Assembly: GCF_008704715.1 (NCBI RefSeq)
Contig: NZ_CP023689.1
Coordinates: 8,928,001 to 8,992,000, forward strand
Direction: 5' to 3'
Source of the DNA: Streptomyces chartreusis
GTDB taxonomy: Bacteria > Actinomycetota > Actinomycetes > Streptomycetales > Streptomycetaceae
DNA: 64,000 nucleotides
In this document: piece by piece, positions 17,456 to 25,364 of the stretch
Layout of the letters: the number at the start of each line of letters is the position of its first letter
How positions within the stretch are numbered: position 1 is the stretch's first letter
Notes under the pieces: generated by a model
Database searches by the model: none
Told to the model about the DNA's origin: nothing
Seen by the model: only the letters and a program-made list of their open reading frames with translations
Position numbers and translations under genes: made by a program

Positions 17456-17528
17456 ACGACAGCCTGCGCCAGGCGTGGCTCCGGAGGGATCGCGGGCCCA
17501 ACTCGGCTTGCGGCGGTCATTTAATCGC

Positions 17529-17557
17529 TTGGGGTCGAAATGATGTCCGACTACGGT
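17529..17557 (+). promoter_or_regulatory. Promoter for a leaderless serine hydrolase mRNA
   Basis: TTGGGG (17529-17534), 17-bp spacer, TACGGT (17552-17557), then six bases to ATG 17564. This decides the start of the next gene. Confidence 0.5.
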
Positions 17558-17563
17558 GCCCGG

Positions 17564-18991
17564 ATGGCTTCTCAGCGTGCCCTGCTGCCGCGCTCGACAC
17601 CGGCTGCCTCGGGGATGTCGTCCCGTTCGATCACCGCGCTGCTGGATCGGCTCGAAGCACGATCCATCGAGTGTCACTCCCTCATGGTCGTACGCCACGG
17701 TCACGTCGTCGCCGAAGGCTGGTGGGCGCCGTACTCGGCCGAACGCCCGCATCTTCTCTACTCGCTGACCAAGTCGTTCACCTCGGTCGCCGTGGGGTTG
17801 GCGATCGCCGACGGGCTGCTCTCACTGGACGATCGGGTGGTACACGTGCTGCCCGACCACGTCCCGGCCGGCATCTCGGAGCAGGGGAGCCGCATCACCG
17901 TTCACCATCTGCTGTCCATGACGGCCGGGCACCTCACGGACAGCCTCGCCGAAGCCTGGGAGCTGGAACCCGACGACTTGGTGAAGGGCTTCCTGGGGTT
18001 GCCGTTCGCCGTTGCCGAGGGAACGCGGCACACCTACGACAACTCGACCACCTTCATCCTGGCCCGGATGGTGGAACGGGTCACGGGTCGCGGTCTCGCG
18101 GAGTTCCTCGACGAGCGACTCTTCAAGCCGATGGGCGTCGACCACGCCGAATGGGACCGGGTGAAGAGCGGTGCCGTCTTCGGATTCCACGGACTGCACC
18201 TCATGACCGAGGCCATCGCCGCCTTCGGTGAGCTGCTCCTGCGCCAAGGCATGTGGGGCGACCGGCGGCTCGTCCCGGGCGAATGGGTGGAGCTCGCGAC
18301 CGGACGGCACGTCGACTGCTTGCCGTTCAAGGACGGAGCGGACGACGCCGATTTCTCCTGCGGCTACGGATACCAGTTCTGGATGTCGCGCCACGGGTAC
18401 CACGGCCATGGCTCCTTCGGACAGCAGTGCGTGGTGGTCCCGTCACACGATCTCGTCGTCGCCGTGACTGCCCAAGGTGAGGCCCAGGAGGTGCTCGACG
18501 CCATGTGGGAGTGCCTGCTGCCCGGCGTGGACCATCCAGGAAGCGCCCAGGACGACGAGATCCTCGTCGATCGCCTGCGGCAACTGTCCCTGTCCCCGGT
18601 GCCGGGTTCGGCCGACCCGGGGCGCTCGGCCGGCGCGACACTCGACGCATCCTCCGAGGGCTCGGCTCTGCCAGACGGAACGACGGTGATCATCGATCCC
18701 GCCGACGGCGGATGGCTCGTACGCCTCGGGTCCCTTCTCGACGTCGAGGTCGGCCATGGCGAATGGCGGGAAAGCTCTCCGCTCGGCCGACCCGTCGTCG
18801 CGGCCGGTGCCTGGCAGGGCAGCACATTCGTCGCCGATCTCTACGTCATCACCACCCCGCACCGCGTTCGGTTGGTCGTCGACACCGAGGCGAGGACCGC
18901 GGCCGCGACATGGAGCACCGTGCCCCTGACCGGCAGCAGCCTGGAGCTGCACCTGCGGTCGCCACTGATGACACGACCCGACGTCGGGTAA
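17564..18991 (+). CDS. Beta-lactamase-fold serine hydrolase (class C/penicillin-binding family)
   Basis: 475 residues. The nucleophile motif SLTK is at residues 67-70, the YDN motif in HTYDNSTTFILARMV and an HGS motif in YHGHGSFGQQ; these are the three active-site motifs of serine beta-lactamases and esterases of this fold. There is no signal peptide, so it is likely cytoplasmic. The last about 130 residues form an extra domain with LVRLGSLLDVEVGHGEW. ATG 17564 is chosen over 17540 because of the promoter position. Substrate unknown. Confidence 0.87.
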   Translation: MASQRALLPRSTPAASGMSSRSITALLDRLEARSIECHSLMVVRHGHVVAEGWWAPYSAERPHLLYSLTKSFTSVAVGLAIADGLLSLDDRVVHVLPDHVPAGISEQGSRITVHHLLSMTAGHLTDSLAEAWELEPDDLVKGFLGLPFAVAEGTRHTYDNSTTFILARMVERVTGRGLAEFLDERLFKPMGVDHAEWDRVKSGAVFGFHGLHLMTEAIAAFGELLLRQGMWGDRRLVPGEWVELATGRHVDCLPFKDGADDADFSCGYGYQFWMSRHGYHGHGSFGQQCVVVPSHDLVVAVTAQGEAQEVLDAMWECLLPGVDHPGSAQDDEILVDRLRQLSLSPVPGSADPGRSAGATLDASSEGSALPDGTTVIIDPADGGWLVRLGSLLDVEVGHGEWRESSPLGRPVVAAGAWQGSTFVADLYVITTPHRVRLVVDTEARTAAATWSTVPLTGSSLELHLRSPLMTRPDVG

Positions 18992-19007
18992 GCGTATGGA
19001 GTCTTAC

Positions 19008-19949
19008 GTGACAAGTGACCTGGTCTTCCGCCCCATCACCGGTCTGGAGGAGATCGAACTCTTCAACGCTCTGCCCGGCCCTTACAACGACGGTCTCGCG
19101 GAGGATCTCCAGAACGGACACTGCCGCGCCGACTGGATGTGGGTGGCCCTGAGCGACGGTCGGCCGGTGGCACGGGTCGGCTGGTGGTCCCGCGGCGGCA
19201 GCAGGCCTGAGGTCCTGGAAACCCTCGACATCGACGACGCCCACGGCGACCCGCACCGGACAGACATCGGCGCGCGTCTTCTGCGTACCGCCCTCACCGC
19301 GCTCTTCCCTGCGGGCACCCTGCCGCCTCCGTACGTCCTCCAGCCCCTCCCGGCGAATTGGAGAGACGACTCCACCACCGAACGCCGCATCAAAGGCCGG
19401 ATAGAGGTGGTGGAGCGCACCGGCGGCAAATTCTTCGTCGAGAGGCTTCGGTATCGGTGGACGTCCGGCACACCCCTGCCTTCCCGCCGCGGCATCCTCA
19501 CCTTCCGCCCGGTCAGCAGCGATGAGGAGGCCATCGACCTGCTTGCCCGCATCCTTCCGGGCACGCTGGATGCCTACAGTCAGGCCGACGTCGCCCGTTC
19601 CTCGGCCGGCGACCACGCACGCGTGCAGTACCACGACGAACTGCTGAGCTATCCCAGTCCGCGCGAATGGTGGCGGATCGGCGTCCGCCCGGACGGCGAA
19701 CCGATCGGCTTGGTCGTCCCGGCGCAGAGCCCGAACGGCTTCGTGATCGCCTACCTCGGCGTGATCGACGGCCACCGGGGCCACGGCTTCGTCAACGACC
19801 TGCTCGCCGAAGGCACCCACCTGCTGGCTGCCCAGGGCGCCGAACGCGTCACCGCGGACACCGATCTGGGAAACCATCCGATGGCCCGGGCATTCGAGCG
19901 TGCCGGGTACGACAACTTCGCCGGGCGCATCGACATGCGCTGGGATTGA
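19008..19949 (+). CDS. GNAT-family N-acetyltransferase
   Basis: 313 residues from GTG 19008, which has GGAG six bases upstream; ATG 18996 is the alternative, four bases after the previous stop. The protein has a divergent N-terminal half (RPITGLEEIELFNALPG) and a clearer GNAT half with VIAYLGVIDGHRGHGFVNDLLAEG, the acetyl-CoA loop, and a C-terminal NHPMARAFERAGY. It may be coupled to the serine hydrolase. Substrate unknown. Confidence 0.85.
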   Translation: MTSDLVFRPITGLEEIELFNALPGPYNDGLAEDLQNGHCRADWMWVALSDGRPVARVGWWSRGGSRPEVLETLDIDDAHGDPHRTDIGARLLRTALTALFPAGTLPPPYVLQPLPANWRDDSTTERRIKGRIEVVERTGGKFFVERLRYRWTSGTPLPSRRGILTFRPVSSDEEAIDLLARILPGTLDAYSQADVARSSAGDHARVQYHDELLSYPSPREWWRIGVRPDGEPIGLVVPAQSPNGFVIAYLGVIDGHRGHGFVNDLLAEGTHLLAAQGAERVTADTDLGNHPMARAFERAGYDNFAGRIDMRWD

Positions 19950-20250
19950 TCCGCGGCTACTGGTTCGGCGTCGTCCCCGTCCTCGCCGAGTCCGCCGCCC
20001 TCCCCCACTCTCGGCTTCGCTCGAGCGGGGGACCCCCATCGGCATCGACGCCAACCAGATGGCCCGCGCCTGCGCCATCGGCCAGATCCTCCACATGACG
20101 GGCCCCACCAGCGCGCCGCTGTGGGCCCTCCTCGGCCTGGTCAAGGCGGTACTCGGCGACTTCCAGAAGCACGCCCTGCGCTGGGGCGTCCCCGTCTCCC
20201 TCGCGCACATCGCCTTCGCGGTCCTGACCGGAGCCGTCACGGTCGCCTGA
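19950..20250 (+). pseudogene. Remnant of a citrate-type (CitMHS) transporter, interrupted by a short repeat
   Basis: Two frames give parts of one C-terminal transporter region. YWFGVVPVLAESAA (from 19958) corresponds to the FYFGVLPVLAE motif of CitMHS metal-citrate symporters. The rest (GIDANQMARACAIGQ, LLGLVKAVLGDFQKHALRW), to stop 20248-20250, is in a different frame. A 40-bp Streptomyces-type repeat sits exactly at the shift. The N-terminal some 350 residues are absent, and the piece starts at the GNAT stop codon. I infer a decayed gene left by deletion and repeat insertion; family assignment is moderate. Confidence 0.65.
20000..20039. repeat. Short dispersed palindromic repeat inside the transporter remnant
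   Basis: The stretch TCCCCCACTCTCGG to GAGCGGGGGACCCCCA folds with CCCCC/GGGGG arms and CTCG/CGAG inner arms. I know this kind of element from many Streptomyces genomes (from memory). It coincides with the frame change of the CitMHS remnant. Confidence 0.6.
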
Positions 20251-20265
20251 CGTCCGCGTCGGCCT

Positions 20266-20285
20266 GGTCCGAAAGCGGCCGGACC
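20266..20285. terminator. Weak hairpin between the transporter remnant and the SDR gene
   Basis: GGTCCG (20266-20271) and CGGACC (20280-20285) with an 8-nt loop, between two convergent reading frames. It is the only stem seen there and may terminate the SDR transcript. Confidence 0.35.
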
Positions 20286-20301
20286 GGAGGGGGCGGGCTG
20301 C

Positions 20302-21057
20302 CTACGCCCCGGCACCCACGTGGGCCGGGAACGCCGCGGGGTGCGCCTGCTCGACGCGGTCGCGCTTGGTGTACATGTCCCAGTAGTGCTCGGCGAGTTC
20401 GTCCGGGTGGACGACGGGGATCTGCATGCCGGCGTCACGGATGTCCGACTCCGCCTTCAGGGACGCCTCGGCGTTCTCGGCCGTCTCACTGCCGGTGATC
20501 ATGGCGCCGATGGTGAGCGTGCCGGCGTAGACACCGGTGCCCGCGAGTTCCCCGTTGAGGGCGTAGAGGTAGTTGCGGGCGGCTGCCATCACCGGGCCGG
20601 GACCGCTGAGGCCGGGCACCGGGTGCATCGCCGTGAGGCCGGTGGTCATCAGGACGGCCCCGTCACCGCGCTCGGTCATCTCCGGCAGGACCGCGCGGAA
20701 CACCTCCACGGGCGTGAGCAGCAGCAGCCGCGAGTAGTCCGCCAGGGTGGCCGCGTCCAGCCGGGCGGCCGGGGTGAACGACATGTCGCCGCCGATGGGC
20801 CCGTACTCGACGACGTCGATCCGGCCGAAGCGCTCGCGGACGGCGTCCATCAGGGCGGGCACCCCGGCCGGGTCGGACAGGTCCGCGGAGAAGGCGGCGG
20901 CCTCGATGCCCTCGTCGGCGAGCCTCGCCACCAGCGCGTCCAGCCGCTCCTTGCGGCGGGCGACCAGGGCGACACGGAAGCCCTCCCGCCCGAAGCGACG
21001 GGCGACGGACACGCCGAGGCCGGTACCGGCGCCGAGGACGGCGATGACTTTGGACAT
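20302..21057 (-). CDS. Short-chain dehydrogenase/reductase family protein
   Basis: 251 residues. The cofactor motif is VIAVLGAGTGLGVSVARRFG at the N-terminus, followed by VALVARRKERLDAL. The classical catalytic YxxxK is not evident: the region reads AAARNYLYALNGEL, with Tyr but no Lys four residues on, so catalysis may be atypical. An AAGGAG ribosome site precedes ATG 21057. It is divergent from a TetR gene, with two palindromic operators between, so it is probably the regulated target. Substrate unknown. Confidence 0.9.
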   Translation of the reverse strand: MSKVIAVLGAGTGLGVSVARRFGREGFRVALVARRKERLDALVARLADEGIEAAAFSADLSDPAGVPALMDAVRERFGRIDVVEYGPIGGDMSFTPAARLDAATLADYSRLLLLTPVEVFRAVLPEMTERGDGAVLMTTGLTAMHPVPGLSGPGPVMAAARNYLYALNGELAGTGVYAGTLTIGAMITGSETAENAEASLKAESDIRDAGMQIPVVHPDELAEHYWDMYTKRDRVEQAHPAAFPAHVGAGA

Positions 21058-21084
21058 GAGGTGTCTCCTTGCGAAGGAATATCC

Positions 21085-21098
21085 TGACCCATGGGTCA
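21085..21098. promoter_or_regulatory. TetR-type operator 1
   Basis: TGACCCATGGGTCA, a perfect 14-bp palindrome in the SDR/TetR divergent region. A second, related palindrome lies with its centre 42 bp away. Confidence 0.6.
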
Positions 21099-21126
21099 AC
21101 TTCCATTTCGACCGTAGCACATAACT

Positions 21127-21140
21127 TGACCCCGGGGTCG
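21127..21140. promoter_or_regulatory. TetR-type operator 2
   Basis: TGACCCCGGGGTCG contains the perfect 12-bp palindrome GACCCCGGGGTC. It shares TGACCC with operator 1; the 42-bp centre distance is four helical turns, so both sites face the same side of the DNA. Confidence 0.55.
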
Positions 21141-21201
21141 ACTTACGTTGTTCGACGGATGGGACCATGGATGCCGACCGGACGACGAGGAGGAACGGCG
21201 G

Positions 21202-21828
21202 ATGCGGGCCGATGCGCGACGCAATGCGGAGAAGCTGCGGACAGCGGCTGTCGAGCTGTTCCGTGAGCGCGGCCTCCAGGCCCCGCTGAAGGAGATCGCC
21301 CGCCGCGCCGGGGTGAGCCACGGCACCCTCTACAACCTCTACGGCACCCGCGAGGCGCTCATCGACGAGGTCGTCACCGACCTCGCGGCGGACCGGCTCG
21401 ACGAGGTCAGCCGACGGGCACTGGCGATGGACGACGCCTGGGACGGGTTCGCGTACTACATCGAAACCCTCTGCGAACTGCAGATCACCGACCCCGCCAT
21501 CAGCGACGTCGTCACCGGGCGCTACCCGAACGCCGAACGCCTGATGGCCGTCTGCGGGCGAGCGCACGACGCCGCCACGCGCATCATCGAGCGGGCCCAG
21601 CGGGCCGGGTCCCTGCGGCCCGACTTCACCGGCGAGGACCTGGTGTTCGTCTTCGCCACCAACTCCGTGCTGTCCAGGGCCGTCAGGGACACCGCGCCCG
21701 ACGTCTGGCGCCGGGGCGTCGCCTTCACCCTCGACGGCCTGCGCACCGAGGCCGCCCACCCACTGCCGACCGCCCCCCTGACCCCGCAGCAGGTCTACGA
21801 GGTGATGGGGAACATCGCCGGCGAGTGA
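21202..21828 (+). CDS. TetR-family transcriptional regulator
   Basis: 208 residues. The N-terminal helix-turn-helix reads LRTAAVELFRERG, APLKEIARRAGVSHGT and LYNLYGTREALIDEV (residues about 10-58). The C-terminal ligand domain is of the type with LVFVFATNSVLSRAV. ATG 21202 has GAGGAGG eight bases upstream; a TTG at 21148 would add 18 residues without such a site. It is expected to repress the divergent SDR gene and itself through the two palindromes at 21085-21098 and 21127-21140. Confidence 0.95.
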   Translation: MRADARRNAEKLRTAAVELFRERGLQAPLKEIARRAGVSHGTLYNLYGTREALIDEVVTDLAADRLDEVSRRALAMDDAWDGFAYYIETLCELQITDPAISDVVTGRYPNAERLMAVCGRAHDAATRIIERAQRAGSLRPDFTGEDLVFVFATNSVLSRAVRDTAPDVWRRGVAFTLDGLRTEAAHPLPTAPLTPQQVYEVMGNIAGE

Positions 21829-21892
21829 CGTCCGGAGACGTCGTACTGCCTGGCGCCCGGGTCGCCCGACTCCGCGTGCTGGACAGGGCTGG

Positions 21893-23017
21893 TCAGCCGG
21901 ACCGTGTCGGGATGTGCAGGGTCACCTCGTACCCGCCATCGGCCGTGGGGCCGGAGGCGAACGTGCCGTCGAGGAGTTCGGCGCGTTCCCTGAGGCCGAT
22001 CAGGCCCTGCCGGGATCCGGGCAGGGGCAGTGAGGGCCGGGCGGGCGGGGTGTTGGTGACGGTCACGCCGAAGGCGTCGCCGTCGTCGGCGTGCCAGAGG
22101 CGGACGACCGCGGTGGCGCCGGGAGCGTGTTTGCGGACGTTGGTGAGGGCCTCCTGCACGGTGCGGTAGATCGTGCGCTGCGCGGTGGTGCTGACGTCGG
22201 GAGGCAGTTCGCCGGTCAGCTCGGCGTCGATGCCGCTGGTCGTGACGAGCTTGTGCAGGTCGGCGAGGGTGGGCTGCGGGGTTAGCTCGGTGGCCCGGCC
22301 GCCGGAGGCGCGCAGCAGGGTGACCATGTGCCGCAGCTCGTCGAGGGTGTCGACGCTGAGCGAGCGGATCGTGCGGGCACCCTCCTTGAAGTCCGGGTCC
22401 TGCGCGGCGACTTGGAGAGCGCCGGCCTGCACGGCGATCAGGCTGACCTGGTGCGAGACGACGTCGTGCATCTCGCGGGCGAGCTGGGCGCGTTCGCGGG
22501 CGAGCACGGCCTGGGAGTGCAGCAGCCGCTCGTGTTCGCGGGCCTCCTCGATCTCCTCCAGGCGCCGGGCCAAGTCCCGGCGGGCCTGCACGAGTTGCCC
22601 GAGCAGGACGGGCGCGGCGGCCGTGGCGAGCGTGTAGAAGAAGTAGACCAGGGTCCAGGTGCGGTCGTGCGAGCTGAGGTCGTCCAACGGCCACGGGGTG
22701 GCGGAGGCGACCGCGAACAGCACGGCGCAGACGACGAGCAGCCTGCGGTCGCGGGACCGTTCCGCCAAAGTGAACAGGGCGGCGAACGGGGCGAACACGA
22801 TGTCCAGCATCAGGCTGGCGGGCAGGGTGAGCAGGAAAACCGGCAGCGGGAAGCGCCGCCGCGCCAGCAGGGCGGCACAGGCCAGCGCGGCCATCGCCTG
22901 CGCGAGCCGGCTCGAATCCTCCAGGCTGACCAGGACGTCCACGACGGCGACCGCGACGACCACGAGGTCGACGACCGGATCGGGGATCCGCGCCCACCAC
23001 GCCCTGGCCCCGGTCAT
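21893..23017 (-). CDS. Two-component sensor histidine kinase (HisKA_3 type)
   Basis: 374 residues. Four or five membrane helices occupy about residues 14-140, followed by a coiled-coil (QARRDLARRLEEIEEAREHERLL) and the dimerisation helix REMHDVVSHQ with His184 as the phosphate acceptor. The ATPase domain contains RTVQEALTNVRKHAPGA and GLIGLRERAELLDG. No extracellular sensor domain is visible, so it probably senses the membrane or a membrane partner. Its start overlaps the stop of the response-regulator gene by 4 bp. Confidence 0.95.
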   Translation of the reverse strand: MTGARAWWARIPDPVVDLVVVAVAVVDVLVSLEDSSRLAQAMAALACAALLARRRFPLPVFLLTLPASLMLDIVFAPFAALFTLAERSRDRRLLVVCAVLFAVASATPWPLDDLSSHDRTWTLVYFFYTLATAAAPVLLGQLVQARRDLARRLEEIEEAREHERLLHSQAVLARERAQLAREMHDVVSHQVSLIAVQAGALQVAAQDPDFKEGARTIRSLSVDTLDELRHMVTLLRASGGRATELTPQPTLADLHKLVTTSGIDAELTGELPPDVSTTAQRTIYRTVQEALTNVRKHAPGATAVVRLWHADDGDAFGVTVTNTPPARPSLPLPGSRQGLIGLRERAELLDGTFASGPTADGGYEVTLHIPTRSG

Positions 23018-23688
23018 CGCCCGGACCCCGAGGGCCGCTGCCCGTCGTCGAGCAGTCCGGCCCGCTGGGCCAGCAGCGCCGCCTGCACCCTGCCGCCGAC
23101 CCGCAACTTGGTGAGGATCGCGCTGACGTGGTCCTTGACGGTGCCCGCGCTCAGATGGATACGGGTGCCGATGTCGGCGTTGGACAGGCCCTCCGCGATC
23201 AGCACGAGCACCTCGCGCTCACGGTCGGTGAGCCTGCCGACGCGCGCGGCGTCCTCGTCGCCGAGGGCCACGGCGCCCGGGTGGGTCTGCCAGACGGCAC
23301 GGGACGCCTTCGGCGACATCACTACCCCGCCGGCGGCCAAGGTGCGCACGAGCTGGGCGAGTTGGTCGGGCTCGGTGTCCTTGAGCAGGAAGCCGGCCGC
23401 GCCGGAACGCAGCGCGGTGAGGATGTACTCGTCGGCGTCGAACGTCGTCAGCATCGCCACCACCGGCGGCTCAGCGAGCGCACGCAACCGCCCCAGCACG
23501 GTCAGCCCGTCCACGTCCGGCATCCGGATGTCCAGCAGCACGACATCGGGAGCCACCCGCCGTACGGTCTCGACCGCCTCGGCGCCCGCCGTGGTCGCGA
23601 CGACCTCGATGTCGTCGGCCGAGCTCAGGATCAGTTCGAAGCCGGAGCGCACCAGCGCTTCGTCGTCCACCACCATGACCCGGATCAC
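23014..23688 (-). CDS. LuxR/NarL-type response regulator
   Basis: 224 residues from GTG 23688, with GGAG upstream. Receiver domain: VMVVDDEALVRSGFE with acidic pair D8-D9, phospho-acceptor Asp53 in VVLLDIRMPDVDG, and Lys in GFLLKDTEPDQL. C-terminal helix-turn-helix: LTDREREVLVLIAEGL, then LSAGTVKDHVSAILTKL. It is translationally coupled to the kinase (ATGA overlap at 23014-23017). The divergent DUF418-type membrane protein gene is a possible target. Confidence 0.96.
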   Translation of the reverse strand: MIRVMVVDDEALVRSGFELILSSADDIEVVATTAGAEAVETVRRVAPDVVLLDIRMPDVDGLTVLGRLRALAEPPVVAMLTTFDADEYILTALRSGAAGFLLKDTEPDQLAQLVRTLAAGGVVMSPKASRAVWQTHPGAVALGDEDAARVGRLTDREREVLVLIAEGLSNADIGTRIHLSAGTVKDHVSAILTKLRVGGRVQAALLAQRAGLLDDGQRPSGSGR

Positions 23689-23984
23689 GTGCGCTCCGCC
23701 TCGTCGTCGTTGTGCGTACGTCTCACGCCGCACGTCGATGTTGATTGTCACCGCTTCGACGGTAGAGCGGGAAACGCCAGGTGAGACGGCCCGGCGGGAC
23801 ACTCCCGCCACCCGGGGGGTGGGTTCCCGCCGTACGGGGGAGTCGCCGCGACAGGCCGACGGGGCCGTTCCGGCGGTCAAACCGCCCAGCCCCTGCCCGG
23901 CGGGCACCGGACCCCCCGGTCGGCGGGGGCGGACCGGACAGTCGCCGGATACTCCGCGCCCGGGCCGATCGCCAGCGTGGAGAC
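23689..23984. promoter_or_regulatory. Divergent intergenic region with two adjoining palindromes
   Basis: About 300 bp between the response regulator and the DUF418-type gene. GGCGGGA-CAC-TCCCGCC (23793-23809) has 7-bp arms, and CCACCCGGGGGGTGG (23808-23822) follows directly. These could be binding sites of the response regulator. I see no gene or clear -35/-10 pair here. Confidence 0.4.
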
Positions 23985-25229
23985 ATGACCCAGAACGCAG
24001 ACGACTCGGCGCTCGCGGCGCCGACCGCCACCCGTCCCGGGACGCCGCCCCTGGACACGCCCGCCGCGACCGAGCCGCGGCCATCGTCCTCGACCGGACG
24101 CCTGATCGGCGTGGACCTGGCCCGGGGGCTCGCGGTGTTCGGCATGTTCGCGGCCCACGTCGGCCCAGACCCGTCCCAGGGCGGCTTCACCGGGAATCTC
24201 ATGGAGCTGGCGCACGGCCGGGCCTCCGCGCTGTTCGCCTTCCTCGCCGGCTTCTCGATCATGCTGATGACGGGCCGCCGTACTCCGAAGACGGGCCGGG
24301 CGGGCCGGCAGGCGGTCGCCAAGGTCGTGATCCGGGCCCTCGTCCTGCTCGCGCTGGGCACCGCGCTGACCATGACCGGCACACCGGTCGAGGTGATCCT
24401 CGCCTTCTACGGCCTGTACTTCCTCCTCGTCCTGCCACTGCACCGGCTAGGCGCCCGCCCGCTGGCGCTCATCGCAGCCGCCGGCGCACTGGTGCTGCCG
24501 CAGGTCCTGTACGTCGTCCAGCACGCGCTGCCCGCCGAGGGCGTCGACGGCGTCTGGGCCTGGCCGGCGGACGCCGACGGCCTCGTCTCGCTGCTGTTCA
24601 CGGGCAGTTACCCGGTCCTGACCTGGATCCCTTTCGTCGTCGCCGGGATGGCCGTGGCCCGTCTGGACCTCGCCGCCACCGCCGTCCGCGTGCGTCTCGC
24701 GATCACCGGTGTCACGCTCGCCGTGATCGGCCACGCCGGCTCCTGGCTGGCCCTGCACTTGACGCCCGGCGCCATGTCCCGGCTCGGCGAGGCCAGTTGG
24801 GGCGGCGGCGACGCGGTCGCGTCCGCGTGGTGGTCCGACACCTGGGGCTACCCCGACGGCAGCACCCCGGTCGGGCTGCTGGTCGCCTCGCCGCACAGCG
24901 AGACGACCCTGTCGATCGTGGCCAACACCGGGGTGGCGACAGCGGTCCTGGCCGGCTGCCTCGCCGCCGTGGACGCCTTCCCCCGCTTCCACCGACTGGC
25001 CCGCCCGGTGATCGCCGTCGGGTCGATGTCCCTGACCGCCTACGTCCTTCACATAGCCGGAATCCGCCTCCTCGGCCTGGAGGAACTGCCCGGACCCGCC
25101 CTCCATGTGCTGCTCGGATTCATCGTGGCCGTGACCGCCTTCGCCACCCTCTGGTCGCGGCACTTCCGCCGCGGCCCCCTGGAGTGGCTGCTCGGCAAGG
25201 CCACCAAGCCCGCCGAGCTGGTCCGCTGA
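23985..25229 (+). CDS. DUF418/heparan-alpha-glucosaminide acetyltransferase-like membrane protein
   Basis: 414 residues. After a short Thr/Pro-rich N-terminus, RLIGVDLARGLAVFGMFAAHVGP starts a membrane domain of about ten helices with FAFLAGFSIMLMTGR, YGLYFLLVLPLHRLGA and SLTAYVLHIAGIRLLGL. The R-(L/I)-x-x-x-D-x-x-R-G-(L/I) opening and the later Y-x-x-H are typical of DUF1624/DUF418 proteins, some of which are membrane acyltransferases. It is transcribed away from the two-component system. The acyl donor and acceptor are unknown. Confidence 0.87.
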   Translation: MTQNADDSALAAPTATRPGTPPLDTPAATEPRPSSSTGRLIGVDLARGLAVFGMFAAHVGPDPSQGGFTGNLMELAHGRASALFAFLAGFSIMLMTGRRTPKTGRAGRQAVAKVVIRALVLLALGTALTMTGTPVEVILAFYGLYFLLVLPLHRLGARPLALIAAAGALVLPQVLYVVQHALPAEGVDGVWAWPADADGLVSLLFTGSYPVLTWIPFVVAGMAVARLDLAATAVRVRLAITGVTLAVIGHAGSWLALHLTPGAMSRLGEASWGGGDAVASAWWSDTWGYPDGSTPVGLLVASPHSETTLSIVANTGVATAVLAGCLAAVDAFPRFHRLARPVIAVGSMSLTAYVLHIAGIRLLGLEELPGPALHVLLGFIVAVTAFATLWSRHFRRGPLEWLLGKATKPAELVR

Positions 25230-25364
25230 CCCACCGCCCAGCGGCCGCGGGACCTCCCGTGACCGCCGGGCGGGACGCCCTCCGTCATCCATCGGCAAAT
25301 CCGACGGCTATTGGTCGAAAACATTCGCTGGACCGAATGCAGGGACCCGTCGGACCCTGAATCC

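Noticed and set aside
22328..25360. A 1010-codon plus-strand frame across the two-component genes and the DUF418-type gene
   Set aside because: It spans several real genes on both strands and an intergenic region, with low-complexity composition and no recognisable domain.
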